Assembly: GCA_041675005.1 (NCBI GenBank)
Contig: JBAYUQ010000008.1
Span: 1 to 64,000, forward strand
Source: PGYR01 sp041675005
Lineage (GTDB): Bacteria; Bacteroidota; Ignavibacteria; Kapaibacteriales; UBA2268
Direction: 5' to 3'
Length of the DNA stretch: 64,000 nt
In this document: positions 27,694-38,038 of the stretch, one piece after another
How positions within the stretch are numbered: position 1 is the stretch's first letter
How the letters are laid out: every line of letters begins with the position of its first letter
The notes under the pieces: model-generated
Told to the model about the DNA's origin: nothing
The model's input: only the letters and a program-made list of their open reading frames with translations
Database searches by the model: none
Translations under genes and position numbers: made by a program

Positions 27694-27962
27694 TTTATTT
27701 ACCTTCTTGGTTTTTCTCTTTTATATATAGACCGTTTTAATAGGAAACAGTTACAAAAAAATGCAATTTTTTTCCTTAGGTATTAATATAGACGAGTATT
27801 TATTTCTATTATTTGCTGCAATAAATGTAATATAAAATTACATATTAACGAATTCAAGTTTTAGATTAAAAAAACGTTGATTAGTTTTCAACAACAATAC
27901 TTTTTAAAAGGTAACAAATACGCTAAATTACACTTTATACCTAATCATATAACGAGAAAAAC

Positions 27963-29061
27963 ATGTTTGATGTTCAAAAAGAAGAGTTAAGTAAGCTAAA
28001 AGAGAAAGTGGAGCATTTAAGGAGGTATCTTTGACGTAGAGGTCAAAGAGCGTGAGCTTAAAGAGTTAAAAGATATGTCCGAGACTCCTGGGTTTTGGGA
28101 TGATTCAAATAATGCAAAGCGGGTAATGAAGCAACTATCCGAAAGAAAGAATTGGATAGATACTTACTATGCGGCTATCAGTACAGTTGATGACACAGAA
28201 GCAATAGTAAGTCTAGCTGACGAACTATCAGATCAGAGCTTATCTGATGATATAGATAAGGAGCTAAACAAAGCGATAAAAACCGTAAATGAGTTAGAAG
28301 TAATCAATATGCTTTCTGGTAAAGATGACCAAAGTAACGCAATACTAACAGTTAACGCTGGTGCGGGCGGTACAGAGGCTTGCGATTGGGCGGATATGCT
28401 CCTTAGAATGTATTTGCGTTGGGCAGAAAGAAAAGGATTTACTACTAGATTGCTCGACGAGCAAGAAGGCGAGGTAGCAGGTCTCAAGTCGGCTACTATC
28501 CAGATTGAAGGTAACTATGCTTATGGGTATTTGAAAGCTGAAAATGGAGTCCATAGATTAGTTCGTATCTCCCCTTTCGATTCGAATGCGAGAAGACATA
28601 CATCGTTTGCTAGTGTGTATATATACCCCGAAGTAGAAGATGATGTAGAGATTGATATAAATCCAGCAGATGTAGAATTAGACACTTTCAGAGCTGGTGG
28701 TAAAGGTGGTCAAAACGTAAACAAGGTAGAAACAGCTGTTCGGCTAAGACATAAACCATCGGGCATAGTTGTAGCTTGTCAGAAAGAACGTTCGCAATTA
28801 GCGAATAGAGAACTAGCCATGAAAATGCTAAAATCTGCTCTTTACAAAAAGAGAACAGAAGAAGAAGATGCTGAGAAAGCCAAGATAGAAGGGGCTAAGA
28901 AAAAAATAGAATGGGGAAGCCAAATTCGCTCGTATGTGTTCCAGCCATATACTATGGTGAATGACGCAAGAGTAGAATACAAAACATCGGATATTACGTC
29001 TGTGATGGATGGCGACCTAGATGAATTGATAAAAGCTGTATTATTAAGTGGAGAAGTTTAA
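27963..29061 (+). CDS. prfB: Peptide chain release factor 2, expressed by programmed +1 frameshift
   Basis: 365 residues when joined: codons 27963-28031 (23 residues, MFDVQKEELSKL...RRYL), then a +1 shift over TGA (28032-28034), then 28033-29061. The length equals E. coli RF2. The GGQ motif (AGGKGGQNVNK) is present and an SPF-like motif reads RISPFDSN. RF2 recognises UGA and UAA stops. The shift site AGGAGG-TAT-CTT-TGA-C is the standard autoregulatory element: when RF2 is scarce, ribosomes slip at CUU. A small lipoprotein gene begins one base after the stop. Confidence 0.97.
28019..28035 (+). promoter_or_regulatory. RF2 programmed +1 frameshift signal
   Basis: The internal Shine-Dalgarno AGGAGG (28020-28025) lies three bases before the slippery CTT (28029-28031), followed by TGA and C (28032-28035). 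This is the same layout as the classical prfB element. It makes RF2 synthesis depend on RF2 level. Confidence 0.95.
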
Positions 29062-29062
29062 G

Positions 29063-29416
29063 ATGAAAAAAGTATTATTAATAATAATAAGTGCGCTATT
29101 ATTAGCAAGTTGTAAAGAGAACATAGACCAATCATTCAGTGCATCTGGAGACAATCCAATGTGGAGTCTTTCTATATCAAAAGAAAAAGATGTACGTTTC
29201 TCGATGAAAGGAATGGACAAAGAAATAGTCTATAATATGGGTGAGGAGAAATACACTGAATCATTGCACAAGCACCAAGACGGTGATATATTATTGGAAT
29301 TCAATATATTAGAAAGAGAATGTCACAACTATACGAAAGAGAAAACAGAGACATTTCAAGTCATAATTCGGTTGAATGGTGAGAAATTTCTAGGATGCGG
29401 TCAGTTCCGCGACTAA
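29063..29416 (+). CDS. Small lipoprotein of unknown function
   Basis: 117 residues from ATG 29063, one base after prfB. The in-frame ATG at 29048 lies inside prfB and would spoil the signal peptide. The signal peptide is KKVLLIIISALLLASC with a canonical lipobox. The mature part is short and polar with two further Cys (ERECHNY and FLGCGQF). No family is recognised. It is probably co-transcribed with prfB. Confidence 0.7.
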   Translation: MKKVLLIIISALLLASCKENIDQSFSASGDNPMWSLSISKEKDVRFSMKGMDKEIVYNMGEEKYTESLHKHQDGDILLEFNILERECHNYTKEKTETFQVIIRLNGEKFLGCGQFRD

Positions 29417-29494
29417 AAAAACTTCACTATTTCTGAGACGTTTTTGCGTTTCATGTGTCTTTATATATAGGATATGAACAAATTTTAAAAAAGT

Positions 29495-32400
29495 ATGAAA
29501 TTATATTTACTAATCTTACTTTACATATCGCCAATACCCCTGCTAAGTCAATCGGTTGTAATAACGAAGGTTGAAACTGAAGCATATCCTACGTTAAATT
29601 GTCAATTTGTTGTCTTAGATGCAAACGGACTAAAAATTGCACCTGACAAAAGTGAAATGAGCTTAACTGAAAATGGAATTAATCAAATTATCAATAGTTT
29701 GAGCTGTGATAATAATAAAAGTCCAGTACCTATTTCAGTAGTCCTGACTATCGATAATTCAAATTCGATGAATCAATTAACGGTAAACGGCAAATCTAGA
29801 TTAGAAATTATTAGAAAAGCAGCTATCAAATTTGTTGATCTATTACATCCCGATACAGAAATAGCAATTACGCATTTCGGTGCAGATACTTATCGAGTCC
29901 TAAATTACAGTACTGATAAGACGTTAGCCAAACAAATAATCAATGATATCCCACCTAACGGCGGGGGAACAGATATAAACAAGGCACTTAATCATGCCGA
30001 TGGCTCTATTGCTTCTACGAACGGGGCTAAATATAAGAAAATCATTGTATTTCTGACTGATGGTGAAGATACTTTCCTTAATAAGTTTGATTTATTAAAA
30101 TCATTTGTCGATGAGAATATAACCCTATATGCTGTTTCAATATATACTAATATGGATAGAGAGTTAGTAGAAATATCTAATGAAACAGGTGGAATTGCTT
30201 TTGATAATCTGCAAGGTGAAGATAAGATAGAATCAGTGTTCCAAGCTCTAGCAAATCTAACCTCTGGTTTAGATGTTTGTAGTTTAAGTTATGTCTCTGA
30301 GAACTGTGGCCGCGAAAGGGATATAGAAATAAGCTATAAAAATACCTTTTCAGATCACACACTTATCTATCTTTCCAAAGACCAGCTGATAGAATACGAA
30401 ACCAATCCAAAGAACATTACATTCCACAAAGGTAATACACAGACATATTATAGCAATATAGTATCGAAGAAAGATACTTTAGTCATAACTGATATATATT
30501 CACTCTATTCGGGATTTGACGTTATAGAGCCAACAAAAATAGATTTTCCTATAAAACTTGCAATTGGCGAGCAGCTAAGATTTAAAATTGCTAATCCGAA
30601 CGGTGGAACAGATTTAAGCGATGTAATTAGAGTGGTTTCTAATTCATGCGAAGATCAGGACATTGTAGTCCGATATATTCCTGAAGAAAATGGTTTAAAA
30701 GTGGTTGTTCCCAATGGTGGCGAACAATATTATGTTGGAAATACTACTAACATTCGATGGGATAATTTAAAAGATAATTTGAATTACAATGTGGACTATT
30801 CTACTGATGCTGGATTTAGTTGGAATAAAATAGCTGCCAATTATAATGCCTTAGATTTCCCTTGGGAAAAAATCCCTGATACTCCTACAGAAGAGGCATT
30901 ACTTAGAGTTACTGAAGTGGTCAATAATCAAAGTAGAATACAGACTCATAGCTTAGGATTAATAGACTCAACACCTCAATCTAAAGTAAATAATATAATC
31001 AAATACGGCGATAAACAATATCTTATAATTGTCAAATTTAATGATAAATTTGAGTATAGAAATCTGAAGCTCGATACAATAGGACAGCCAATAGAACAGA
31101 AAGATTTTATTAGAACTGTTCTGATAAAACTAGACGAAAATTTAGATCCTGTTGGGTATCGTGTATTTTTCACACAAGATATTAGTTTTCTTATGACCAG
31201 TATCAAAGAAGATATTTATCTATTATCTGATAATCCATTCACTTTAACTTATGATGAATTCACTTATAAGAAGGTAAGGGCCAGTTACAATAGCGGTGTT
31301 TTGTTAAAAATAGATAAAGACCTAAAGTTCATTTCATACAAATTAATAGAAAACGAATTTCAACTCATATCTGGAGTTACATATTACAAGGGTTTAGAAT
31401 CATCTGATAATAAATTACACTTATTTGGTAATGTTAATGGCGTACTAATTTATGACTCAACCAATGTAATAGATAGACAAGATTTAAATCACATTCATTA
31501 TTTAGCTCGATTTGATGCTGATTTGAATTTCGAGAAAGTTAATTATTGGGATTACGAATATGATAGTCTGAACTTTGAATATAGAGGTATGCAACCTATA
31601 TCAGACGACCAAGTTGTAATATGGGGAACAGGTTCAGGTGCAGGTTATTTTAAATTAGATACAAATTACAGCCGGGTTATGGCTGTAGAGAATGATTACG
31701 ACAACCCGGATTTAAAAGTAAAGAATTATATATCTTATGATGAGAGTGTTGATCAAACAATAATGGATTATAAATCTTACAAAGACATTAATTATTATTT
31801 AGTTAGAACTACTGATACTACCTATTATGATGGCGAAACAAAATTCATGGGTGAAGTGGAATCATCAATTCGTTTATTAGCAATAAATGATAATAATGAA
31901 TTACTTTGGGATAGGCAATATGATAAATTCATGCTGGATAAAAATATAGAGATTTTTGATAATAGTTCTATAGTTCTAGCTGGAAAGACTAATGAGCGAA
32001 TTATAATCGGAACAGATACAATTCCACGGAGTCGGTCAAATACTGTTTTCATTACATCTACTAATCTTTATAATGGTGAGATTAACTGGACGAGATACCT
32101 AGAAAAGCCGGTTTACACAGGCAATCTCTTAACTTCCGAAAATAGAGTAGTCCTAACGGGTAATATAAATGACGGCTTGGATTTCGGGAACAATCTCCAT
32201 AGTAATATAGCTATTAACTCTGGTTATATGAAAGAGTTTATATGGTCATTAGAATATAATTCTGTTAACTTAGATATCTCGGATTCACTTTGGTCTATTA
32301 AAGAAGCTTCATTTGACTATATTGACACTATTGACTTTGGCAAAGTATATATAAATAGTCGGAAAGACAGCTTAGTAATCGATTTTATAACAAGAATACT

Positions 32401-33625
32401 ACCTGGTGATATAACTATCAATAAGATTACAATCGACGATATAAGATATGAAACTGATTTCGTAGGGCCAGTGGACTTACAAGATAAATTAGATGTTAGA
32501 TTCAGATTTAACTCTGATATGGCTGGAAGCAATATAGCTAGAGGTACTATCGAGACATCTAAGGGCAATTTTTATTTCTATTTACTCTCTGAAGAATTAG
32601 GAGATAATTCTAGTTTCCTTTGGTCATACAAAGAGCCAGTCATTGATTTTAGTGATGTTGATATTTCTCAGCAAAAAATAGAGTCAGATTGGATAGTTCG
32701 TAATAAAAGTGAAGCATCCATCGGTATTGACAGCGTGGTATTAGTAAACGATATAAATAACGAATATAGTTATAATATTACAACTACTCAGAATTATATA
32801 TATGCATTCGATACCTTGCAATCAGAATTTACATACACACCAAAAGTAGCAGGACCTAGCAACGCTGAAGTTCATTTCTTCTTAGATGTGAGAAGAGAGC
32901 CAATTATCGTAGAACTACTAGGTAATGGTATAAGTAAGGATTCGGTCCGTATGTCGGTATCCATAGACACGATGAATGCATTCCCTGGGAATTTGACTTT
33001 AGTACCTATTAGGATTAATCTTACAGACAATCCACAATCACTTGATTTACATCGACTAGAAGTAGATCTAGAGTACAACGCAACTCTATTACTTCCATTC
33101 CGTTTGGATGACGAAGGAATTGTCGTTAATAAAGTTCGACAGATAACACTTAAAGTCAGCAATGAAGAGATACTTAATAAGATAGTTGAAAACCGCTTTT
33201 TACCGACAATAGGTAATGCTATTTCAACGATATTAGATATAGTAGATGTTAGAGCTTATAATAGCCATGACGAGGAAATACTACAAAAGAAAATAGAAGA
33301 AGAAGACGGCCTATTCACACTTGATGGCGTATGTCTTTCTGATGGTCAATACAGATTATACGAAGAAAGTGATCCTAATAGAATAGACATAATAGAAGAA
33401 AATGGAGATTTTTTTGTAGATTATAATTTGGTAGAAGATGGATTTACTAACTTATCCGTCTATGATATCAAAGGCAAATTAGTAACTACTTTAGCAGCAA
33501 AAGACTTGAGAAAAGGAGAGCATAGAACTGAGATTATTACAGAAAATATTGCAAACGGAAATTATATCATCAGGTTGGAAACGCCAACTGATATCGTTAC
33601 AAAAATATTCACTATTACTAAATAG
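29495..33625 (+). CDS. Large secreted VWA-domain protein with T9SS sorting domain
   Basis: 1376 residues. Signal peptide 1-19. A von Willebrand A domain covers about 78-255, with the MIDAS residues D87-S89-S91 (DNSNSM), GGGTDIN and FLTDGEDT. Long beta-rich regions follow, including an Ig-like segment and an ASH/HYDIN-like stretch (TIDFGKVYINSRKDSLVIDF). The C-terminus (NLSVYDIKGKLVTTLAA ... GNYIIRLETPTDIVTKIFTI) has the T9SS type A look. The likely role is a surface adhesin or scaffold with a metal-dependent ligand site. It is immediately followed, without a gap, by an OmpA-family gene. It is the first gene of a probable three-gene operon. Confidence 0.85.
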   Translation: MKLYLLILLYISPIPLLSQSVVITKVETEAYPTLNCQFVVLDANGLKIAPDKSEMSLTENGINQIINSLSCDNNKSPVPISVVLTIDNSNSMNQLTVNGKSRLEIIRKAAIKFVDLLHPDTEIAITHFGADTYRVLNYSTDKTLAKQIINDIPPNGGGTDINKALNHADGSIASTNGAKYKKIIVFLTDGEDTFLNKFDLLKSFVDENITLYAVSIYTNMDRELVEISNETGGIAFDNLQGEDKIESVFQALANLTSGLDVCSLSYVSENCGRERDIEISYKNTFSDHTLIYLSKDQLIEYETNPKNITFHKGNTQTYYSNIVSKKDTLVITDIYSLYSGFDVIEPTKIDFPIKLAIGEQLRFKIANPNGGTDLSDVIRVVSNSCEDQDIVVRYIPEENGLKVVVPNGGEQYYVGNTTNIRWDNLKDNLNYNVDYSTDAGFSWNKIAANYNALDFPWEKIPDTPTEEALLRVTEVVNNQSRIQTHSLGLIDSTPQSKVNNIIKYGDKQYLIIVKFNDKFEYRNLKLDTIGQPIEQKDFIRTVLIKLDENLDPVGYRVFFTQDISFLMTSIKEDIYLLSDNPFTLTYDEFTYKKVRASYNSGVLLKIDKDLKFISYKLIENEFQLISGVTYYKGLESSDNKLHLFGNVNGVLIYDSTNVIDRQDLNHIHYLARFDADLNFEKVNYWDYEYDSLNFEYRGMQPISDDQVVIWGTGSGAGYFKLDTNYSRVMAVENDYDNPDLKVKNYISYDESVDQTIMDYKSYKDINYYLVRTTDTTYYDGETKFMGEVESSIRLLAINDNNELLWDRQYDKFMLDKNIEIFDNSSIVLAGKTNERIIIGTDTIPRSRSNTVFITSTNLYNGEINWTRYLEKPVYTGNLLTSENRVVLTGNINDGLDFGNNLHSNIAINSGYMKEFIWSLEYNSVNLDISDSLWSIKEASFDYIDTIDFGKVYINSRKDSLVIDFITRILPGDITINKITIDDIRYETDFVGPVDLQDKLDVRFRFNSDMAGSNIARGTIETSKGNFYFYLLSEELGDNSSFLWSYKEPVIDFSDVDISQQKIESDWIVRNKSEASIGIDSVVLVNDINNEYSYNITTTQNYIYAFDTLQSEFTYTPKVAGPSNAEVHFFLDVRREPIIVELLGNGISKDSVRMSVSIDTMNAFPGNLTLVPIRINLTDNPQSLDLHRLEVDLEYNATLLLPFRLDDEGIVVNKVRQITLKVSNEEILNKIVENRFLPTIGNAISTILDIVDVRAYNSHDEEILQKKIEEEDGLFTLDGVCLSDGQYRLYEESDPNRIDIIEENGDFFVDYNLVEDGFTNLSVYDIKGKLVTTLAAKDLRKGEHRTEIITENIANGNYIIRLETPTDIVTKIFTITK

Positions 33626-33626
33626 A

Positions 33627-35657
33627 TTGAAAAGTATATTCACAATATTACTAATTATAATTGGCTATTTCGGACTTAGCTCGAAAGAAGATGTCAGTGA
33701 ACATACTGTTTATGTAGGTTCTAACTTTGGTCTGAATTTATATGGCTCAGATTTCAAGAATTTGGGCAATGCCAATACTTGCTGTCCTGGGTTCACATCT
33801 GGATTTGGTACGGGATTGAACTTCGGTGTCGGATATAACTATCTGGTAGGTGAAACTACTTGGCTCTTTTTAGGTTTAGATTATACGAACATGAACTCTG
33901 ATTTCATTATTAATGAAACAGAGCAAATCAATTTACTTGGTACTAATAAGAAAGATGCAACTATAGAGCAGAAAGTAGTTGCAGAGCTTAGTTCTGTCGG
34001 TATTAGTTTAGGTACAATTTATCAACTATTCGAATCATTCGACGTTTCTTTTGGCTATAGATTAGGTCTTCCAAATGATTTGAGCTACAGACAAACTGAG
34101 ATATTAGTTGCTCCGAGCGATGGAGTATTCCAAGAAACTGGCAACAGAACTCGAACAGATGTAAGTGGAGTTATTGCCAATGATGTTTACCATAGCTTAA
34201 TAGGAAAGTTAGCTTACCGATTATACACTAGCAGTAATAAATTAACATACCTAAACCCCAATGTTAGTTTCAATATAGCTCTGAATTCTACGAACGAAGA
34301 AATGAATCTGACTCCGAATAGCATTAACTTTGGGGTAGATTGGGCATACAATATAGTTGGCTCATCTGCTAATGATGCTATTCTAGAGAAAAGCATAGAG
34401 TCCAAACCTAAAGAAACGATTGTTAATGATACTGTAGCTCCTGTCATTACGGAGAAGAAATCTGATACTCCAAAAGTGATTATACGCCCAATTACTATAG
34501 ATAAGAATGATAAACGTCAAGACCGAAACGAGGTTCTAATAGATGAAGTAAAGTCTATTAGAATGGTACCTTTGCTCAATTATATTTTCTTTGAAAAAGA
34601 CTCGAGTTCTATGCCTATCAGGTACAGTACACTGAATAAAAAAGAATCCTATAGTTTCAATTCAAACAATCTATTTGAAGTAAATACTATAGATATATAT
34701 CATCATCTACTGAATATAATCGGTGAGAGAATGATGGCAAATCCGAAATCTAAATTGAGTATAGTTGGTACTAAATCTGTGAATGAAATTGGGGATTTAG
34801 CTAAAATTCTTCCTATAGAGAGAGCCAAAACTGTTCGCGATTATCTTGCAAACACTTGGGGAATAGCCGAAAAAAGATTAGTAATATCAGCTATTGACAA
34901 ACCAACTGTACCTTCCACAAGTTCTGAAATAGAGTCTATTGAAGAAAACCAAAGAGTAGAGCTCTACTCTAATGATGATAATTTATTGGACCCGTTATTA
35001 TTAAACGATACTCTCTATACTCCTATAACTAAAGAGATTAACTTCTATACTGTATTAGATACTAATGTTAAAGATTTTTCGTGGAATTTCAAAGTGTTCA
35101 GTGATGAGAATTCACCATATTTTGAAGAAAGTGGGAGATTAGAACCACCTCTTAAAACGCAGTTTATTATAACAGAAGATATAGCAAACAAAATTAAAGA
35201 TAAAGAAGAATTGACTTACAGATTTGATTTGATCAGAGCGACTGAAGAGAGAGAAAACGTAACTGGTCGTATTAATGTCACAATCAACTATCTTGAGAAA
35301 AAAGAAAGAGACAAAGTAAACGATGTACGAATAGATAAGTATAGCTTAATCCTGTTTGATTTTGATAAATACGAGCTGAGTAAGAAAAACTCAGAAATAC
35401 TCGATATTGTTAAAGAGAATATAACTAATAAATCAAGTTTACAAATATCTGGCTACTCTGATAAAATCGGAGATTCCGAGTACAATAAGACTCTTTCGAA
35501 AAAGAGAACAGAGTCCGTTTCGGCACAATTCCCAAATAATAAGAAAGAACTTTTCCCTTATGGTGAATCTATTATTATTTACAACAATAATTTACCAGAA
35601 GGGCGTTTCTACTCTAGAACTGTAACTATAAAAGCAATAACCCCTGTTAAAAAATAA
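33627..35657 (+). CDS. OmpA-family outer-membrane protein
   Basis: 676 residues from TTG 33627, one base after the VWA gene stop. The longer frame from 33549 would overlap it by 77 bases and bury the signal peptide (SIFTILLIIIGYFGLSS). The N-terminus after cleavage looks like an outer-membrane beta-barrel (GSNFGLNLYG, FGTGLNFGVGYNYLVGE). The middle is charged. There is one OmpA-like segment near 360-440 and the C-terminal OmpA domain at about 575-676 (ISGYSDKIGDSEYNKTLSKKR), which binds peptidoglycan in this family. It may anchor or display the upstream VWA protein. The SRPBCC gene starts directly at its stop. Confidence 0.8.
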   Translation: MKSIFTILLIIIGYFGLSSKEDVSEHTVYVGSNFGLNLYGSDFKNLGNANTCCPGFTSGFGTGLNFGVGYNYLVGETTWLFLGLDYTNMNSDFIINETEQINLLGTNKKDATIEQKVVAELSSVGISLGTIYQLFESFDVSFGYRLGLPNDLSYRQTEILVAPSDGVFQETGNRTRTDVSGVIANDVYHSLIGKLAYRLYTSSNKLTYLNPNVSFNIALNSTNEEMNLTPNSINFGVDWAYNIVGSSANDAILEKSIESKPKETIVNDTVAPVITEKKSDTPKVIIRPITIDKNDKRQDRNEVLIDEVKSIRMVPLLNYIFFEKDSSSMPIRYSTLNKKESYSFNSNNLFEVNTIDIYHHLLNIIGERMMANPKSKLSIVGTKSVNEIGDLAKILPIERAKTVRDYLANTWGIAEKRLVISAIDKPTVPSTSSEIESIEENQRVELYSNDDNLLDPLLLNDTLYTPITKEINFYTVLDTNVKDFSWNFKVFSDENSPYFEESGRLEPPLKTQFIITEDIANKIKDKEELTYRFDLIRATEERENVTGRINVTINYLEKKERDKVNDVRIDKYSLILFDFDKYELSKKNSEILDIVKENITNKSSLQISGYSDKIGDSEYNKTLSKKRTESVSAQFPNNKKELFPYGESIIIYNNNLPEGRFYSRTVTIKAITPVKK

Positions 35658-36116
35658 ATGCCAACTACAAAAACTTGGACTTCACGTGTTCCACAAAACA
35701 TTGATAAAGTTTGGGACTTTTTCTCTAGACCCGAAAACCTAAACGAAATCACTCCAGATGATATGAAATTTCATTTTCTTACAGATACAAAAGGTAAGAA
35801 AATGTACGAAGGGATGATAATCAGATACAAGGTCTCCCCTCTTCCACTTATGAAGTTCAATTGGGTAACAGAGATAACTAAAATCAGTGAGAAGGAATAT
35901 TTTGTGGATGAGCAAAGAATTGGGCCTTATAGAATGTGGCATCACGAGCATCATTTCCGAATAATAGATGAGAACACTACCGAAATGACAGACATACTTA
36001 CCTATGACGTAGGCAAAGGTATATTGGGACCAATACTCGATAAGCTGTTTATTGGGAAGAAAGTAGATAGTATATTTGATTTTAGAGAAGAAATGATAAG
36101 CAAATACTTCAAATAA
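35658..36116 (+). CDS. SRPBCC-fold protein (polyketide cyclase/START-like)
   Basis: 152 residues. The N-terminus TKTWTSRVPQNIDKVWDFFSRPENLNEITPDDM is the SRPBCC start (core: VWDFFSRPENL). Conserved Trp and His follow in GPYRMWHHEHHF, and the end has a long helix (FREEMISKYF). The family binds hydrophobic ligands; cell-division-inhibitor-like and aromatase members share this form. Function unknown. ATG directly follows the OmpA stop, so it is translated from the same mRNA. The last 8 bases overlap the end of the convergent hydrolase gene. Confidence 0.8.
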   Translation: MPTTKTWTSRVPQNIDKVWDFFSRPENLNEITPDDMKFHFLTDTKGKKMYEGMIIRYKVSPLPLMKFNWVTEITKISEKEYFVDEQRIGPYRMWHHEHHFRIIDENTTEMTDILTYDVGKGILGPILDKLFIGKKVDSIFDFREEMISKYFK

Positions 36117-36795
36117 GAAATTCCTTGATTTTACTTGAAAGTAAATTCAAATCTATTTTCTCTATCGGATGGGCGGTATTCTCAAATTCATAGTAATTAG
36201 TACTCAGTTTATCTGCTACTATTTTAGTTTCCTCACTTGTAACCATATTGTCTCTATCACCTTTTGTCAGTAATACTGGTATGTTTATCTTCGACAAAGC
36301 ATAGTCAGTAAGTGGTGTAGATTTCGCAATTGTAAACATCATATTTCTGTGTTTAGCAAGTAAGTTCTTCCAATTATCACCATGCATTGCATTCAACATA
36401 TCCGCATAATGTGGCACTTTCTCTAATATTATCTCTGGATCAAACATTTTCTGTTCACGCTCAGCAGTCTCTTTATCCCATTCTAATTTAGTATTCAGCG
36501 TCATTATTTTACTGAAAATATTAGTTTGGGATTGTAAAGTAAGTGCGACAAAACCACCCATACTAAATCCGAAGACAAGTGGCTTATGTAGATTATTCTT
36601 GATTATATAGTTACGTACATAATTAGCAAAGCTATACATAGACAGCATATCGGCCTGATAAGCAAGCTCCCCATGTGCAGGCAAATCAAAAGTATGTATA
36701 TTATACTCACTTTCAAGATGACTAATTAGTGGTGTGAACTGTTGGCTAGTCCCTAGAGCACCATGCAAAAGAATTATATCTTTCTTATTGTGCAT
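36109..36795 (-). CDS. Alpha/beta hydrolase
   Basis: 228 residues. The oxyanion-hole motif LHGALGTSQQF is near the N-terminus, the nucleophile elbow is GFSMGGF (Ser about 79), the acid is in LLTKGDRDNM, and the His is in NTAHPIEK. It is a generic esterase/lipase-like fold of minimal size; the substrate is unknown. The start overlaps the end of the acyl-CoA dehydrogenase by 11 bases, so the two genes are co-transcribed. This could point to an acyl-thioester or lipid role, by context only. Confidence 0.85.
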   Translation of the reverse strand: MHNKKDIILLHGALGTSQQFTPLISHLESEYNIHTFDLPAHGELAYQADMLSMYSFANYVRNYIIKNNLHKPLVFGFSMGGFVALTLQSQTNIFSKIMTLNTKLEWDKETAEREQKMFDPEIILEKVPHYADMLNAMHGDNWKNLLAKHRNMMFTIAKSTPLTDYALSKINIPVLLTKGDRDNMVTSEETKIVADKLSTNYYEFENTAHPIEKIDLNLLSSKIKEFLI

Positions 36796-37933
36796 TCTTT
36801 ATCACATCTCTTGCTATTACTATATGCTGAATTTCAGAGGTACCTTCGTATATCTCAGTAATCTTAGCATCACGCATTATACGCTCTACCAAATACTCAC
36901 GTACATATCCATAACCGCCGTGTATTTGCACTGCCTCGCGTGCTATATCATTAGCTATAGTAGAAGCAAAAAGCTTTGCTTCAGATGATTGTCTGGACAT
37001 ATCTTGACCCGAATCGTCTAACCAAGCAGCTTTTTGTACTAATAGCTCTGCCGCTGATATCTTCATAGACATTTGGGCTAATTTGATTTGAATTGCTTGG
37101 TGTTGATTTATAGGAACACCCATAGTATGCCTTTCACTAGAGTATTTTACTGATAGGTCGAACGCTGCTTTCGCTAGTCCCAACGCTTGAGAAGCAATAC
37201 CAATACGTCCACCTGCTAGTCCTTGCATTGCAAGATAGAATCCTTCACCAACTTTACCAACTACATTTTCTTTAGGTACTTTTACATTATTGAATGCAAG
37301 CGAAACAGTATCACTGCTTCTCAGCCCCATTTTATCTTCCTTTAAACCTATACTAACACCTTCAGAGTTCGCATCCATTACGAATGCCGTTATGCCCTTG
37401 TGTTTTAGTTCTGGGTTCGTCTGTGCGAATACTAGAAATACACCAGCTTTGCTACCAGTTGTTATCCAATTTTTAGACCCATTTACTAGAAAGTGGTCGC
37501 CTTGGTCTATGGCCATAGTCTTTATACCGCGAGCATCAGAGCCCACCTCTGGTTCCGATAGGCAATAAGCACCTAACATCTCTCCTCTAGCCATTGGCTT
37601 TAGGTATCTTTCTTTTATAGAATCAGATGCTGATTTGACTAATACCGAGTTTACAAGCTTTTGTACAGATACAATAACGGAAACACTTGCATCTACTTTT
37701 GCAAATTCTTCTATTACTAAACACTGGCTTACATTGTCAAGACCACTGCCGTCCCACTCTTCGGGTACGTTCATACCCAGAAAACCAAGCTCTCCTACCT
37801 GTTGGATTATCTCAGTCGGAAATTCAGCATTTTTGTCTCTATCGGAAGCTCCTGGAGCTATTACTTCGTTTGCAAATGAGCGAGCCGTGTCTTTGATTGA
37901 TTCTTGTAATTCATTTAATTCGAATGAAAGCAT
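36785..37933 (-). CDS. Acyl-CoA dehydrogenase
   Basis: 382 residues from ATG 37933, preceded by AAAGG; the upstream in-frame ATG at 37969 would add 12 unlike residues. Family signatures are CLSEPEVGSDA and WITTGSKAGVFLVFA (FAD and substrate contacts), GRIGIASQALGLAK, QIHGGYGYVREY and the catalytic Glu in KITEIYEGTSEIQ. It is a FAD enzyme of the short/medium-chain type that oxidises acyl-CoA to enoyl-CoA and passes electrons to ETF. No other beta-oxidation gene is nearby. Confidence 0.95.
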   Translation of the reverse strand: MLSFELNELQESIKDTARSFANEVIAPGASDRDKNAEFPTEIIQQVGELGFLGMNVPEEWDGSGLDNVSQCLVIEEFAKVDASVSVIVSVQKLVNSVLVKSASDSIKERYLKPMARGEMLGAYCLSEPEVGSDARGIKTMAIDQGDHFLVNGSKNWITTGSKAGVFLVFAQTNPELKHKGITAFVMDANSEGVSIGLKEDKMGLRSSDTVSLAFNNVKVPKENVVGKVGEGFYLAMQGLAGGRIGIASQALGLAKAAFDLSVKYSSERHTMGVPINQHQAIQIKLAQMSMKISAAELLVQKAAWLDDSGQDMSRQSSEAKLFASTIANDIAREAVQIHGGYGYVREYLVERIMRDAKITEIYEGTSEIQHIVIARDVIKNAQ

Positions 37934-38038
37934 TGTAAACCTTTGTATTTTTCTGTTATATTTGTACAATTAAACTTTTTACTAATATTTATCGTATTAG
38001 TCATTAATAGATATTGAAAATAACAAATAGAATTGAAT

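Noticed and set aside
33549..33626. Longer N-terminus for the OmpA-family gene
   Set aside because: It would overlap the VWA gene by 77 bases and place the signal peptide internally; TTG 33627 gives a normal exported protein.
37936..37969. Upstream ATG for the acyl-CoA dehydrogenase
   Set aside because: It adds 12 residues unlike the family; ATG 37933 has AAAGG in front and the usual N-terminus.
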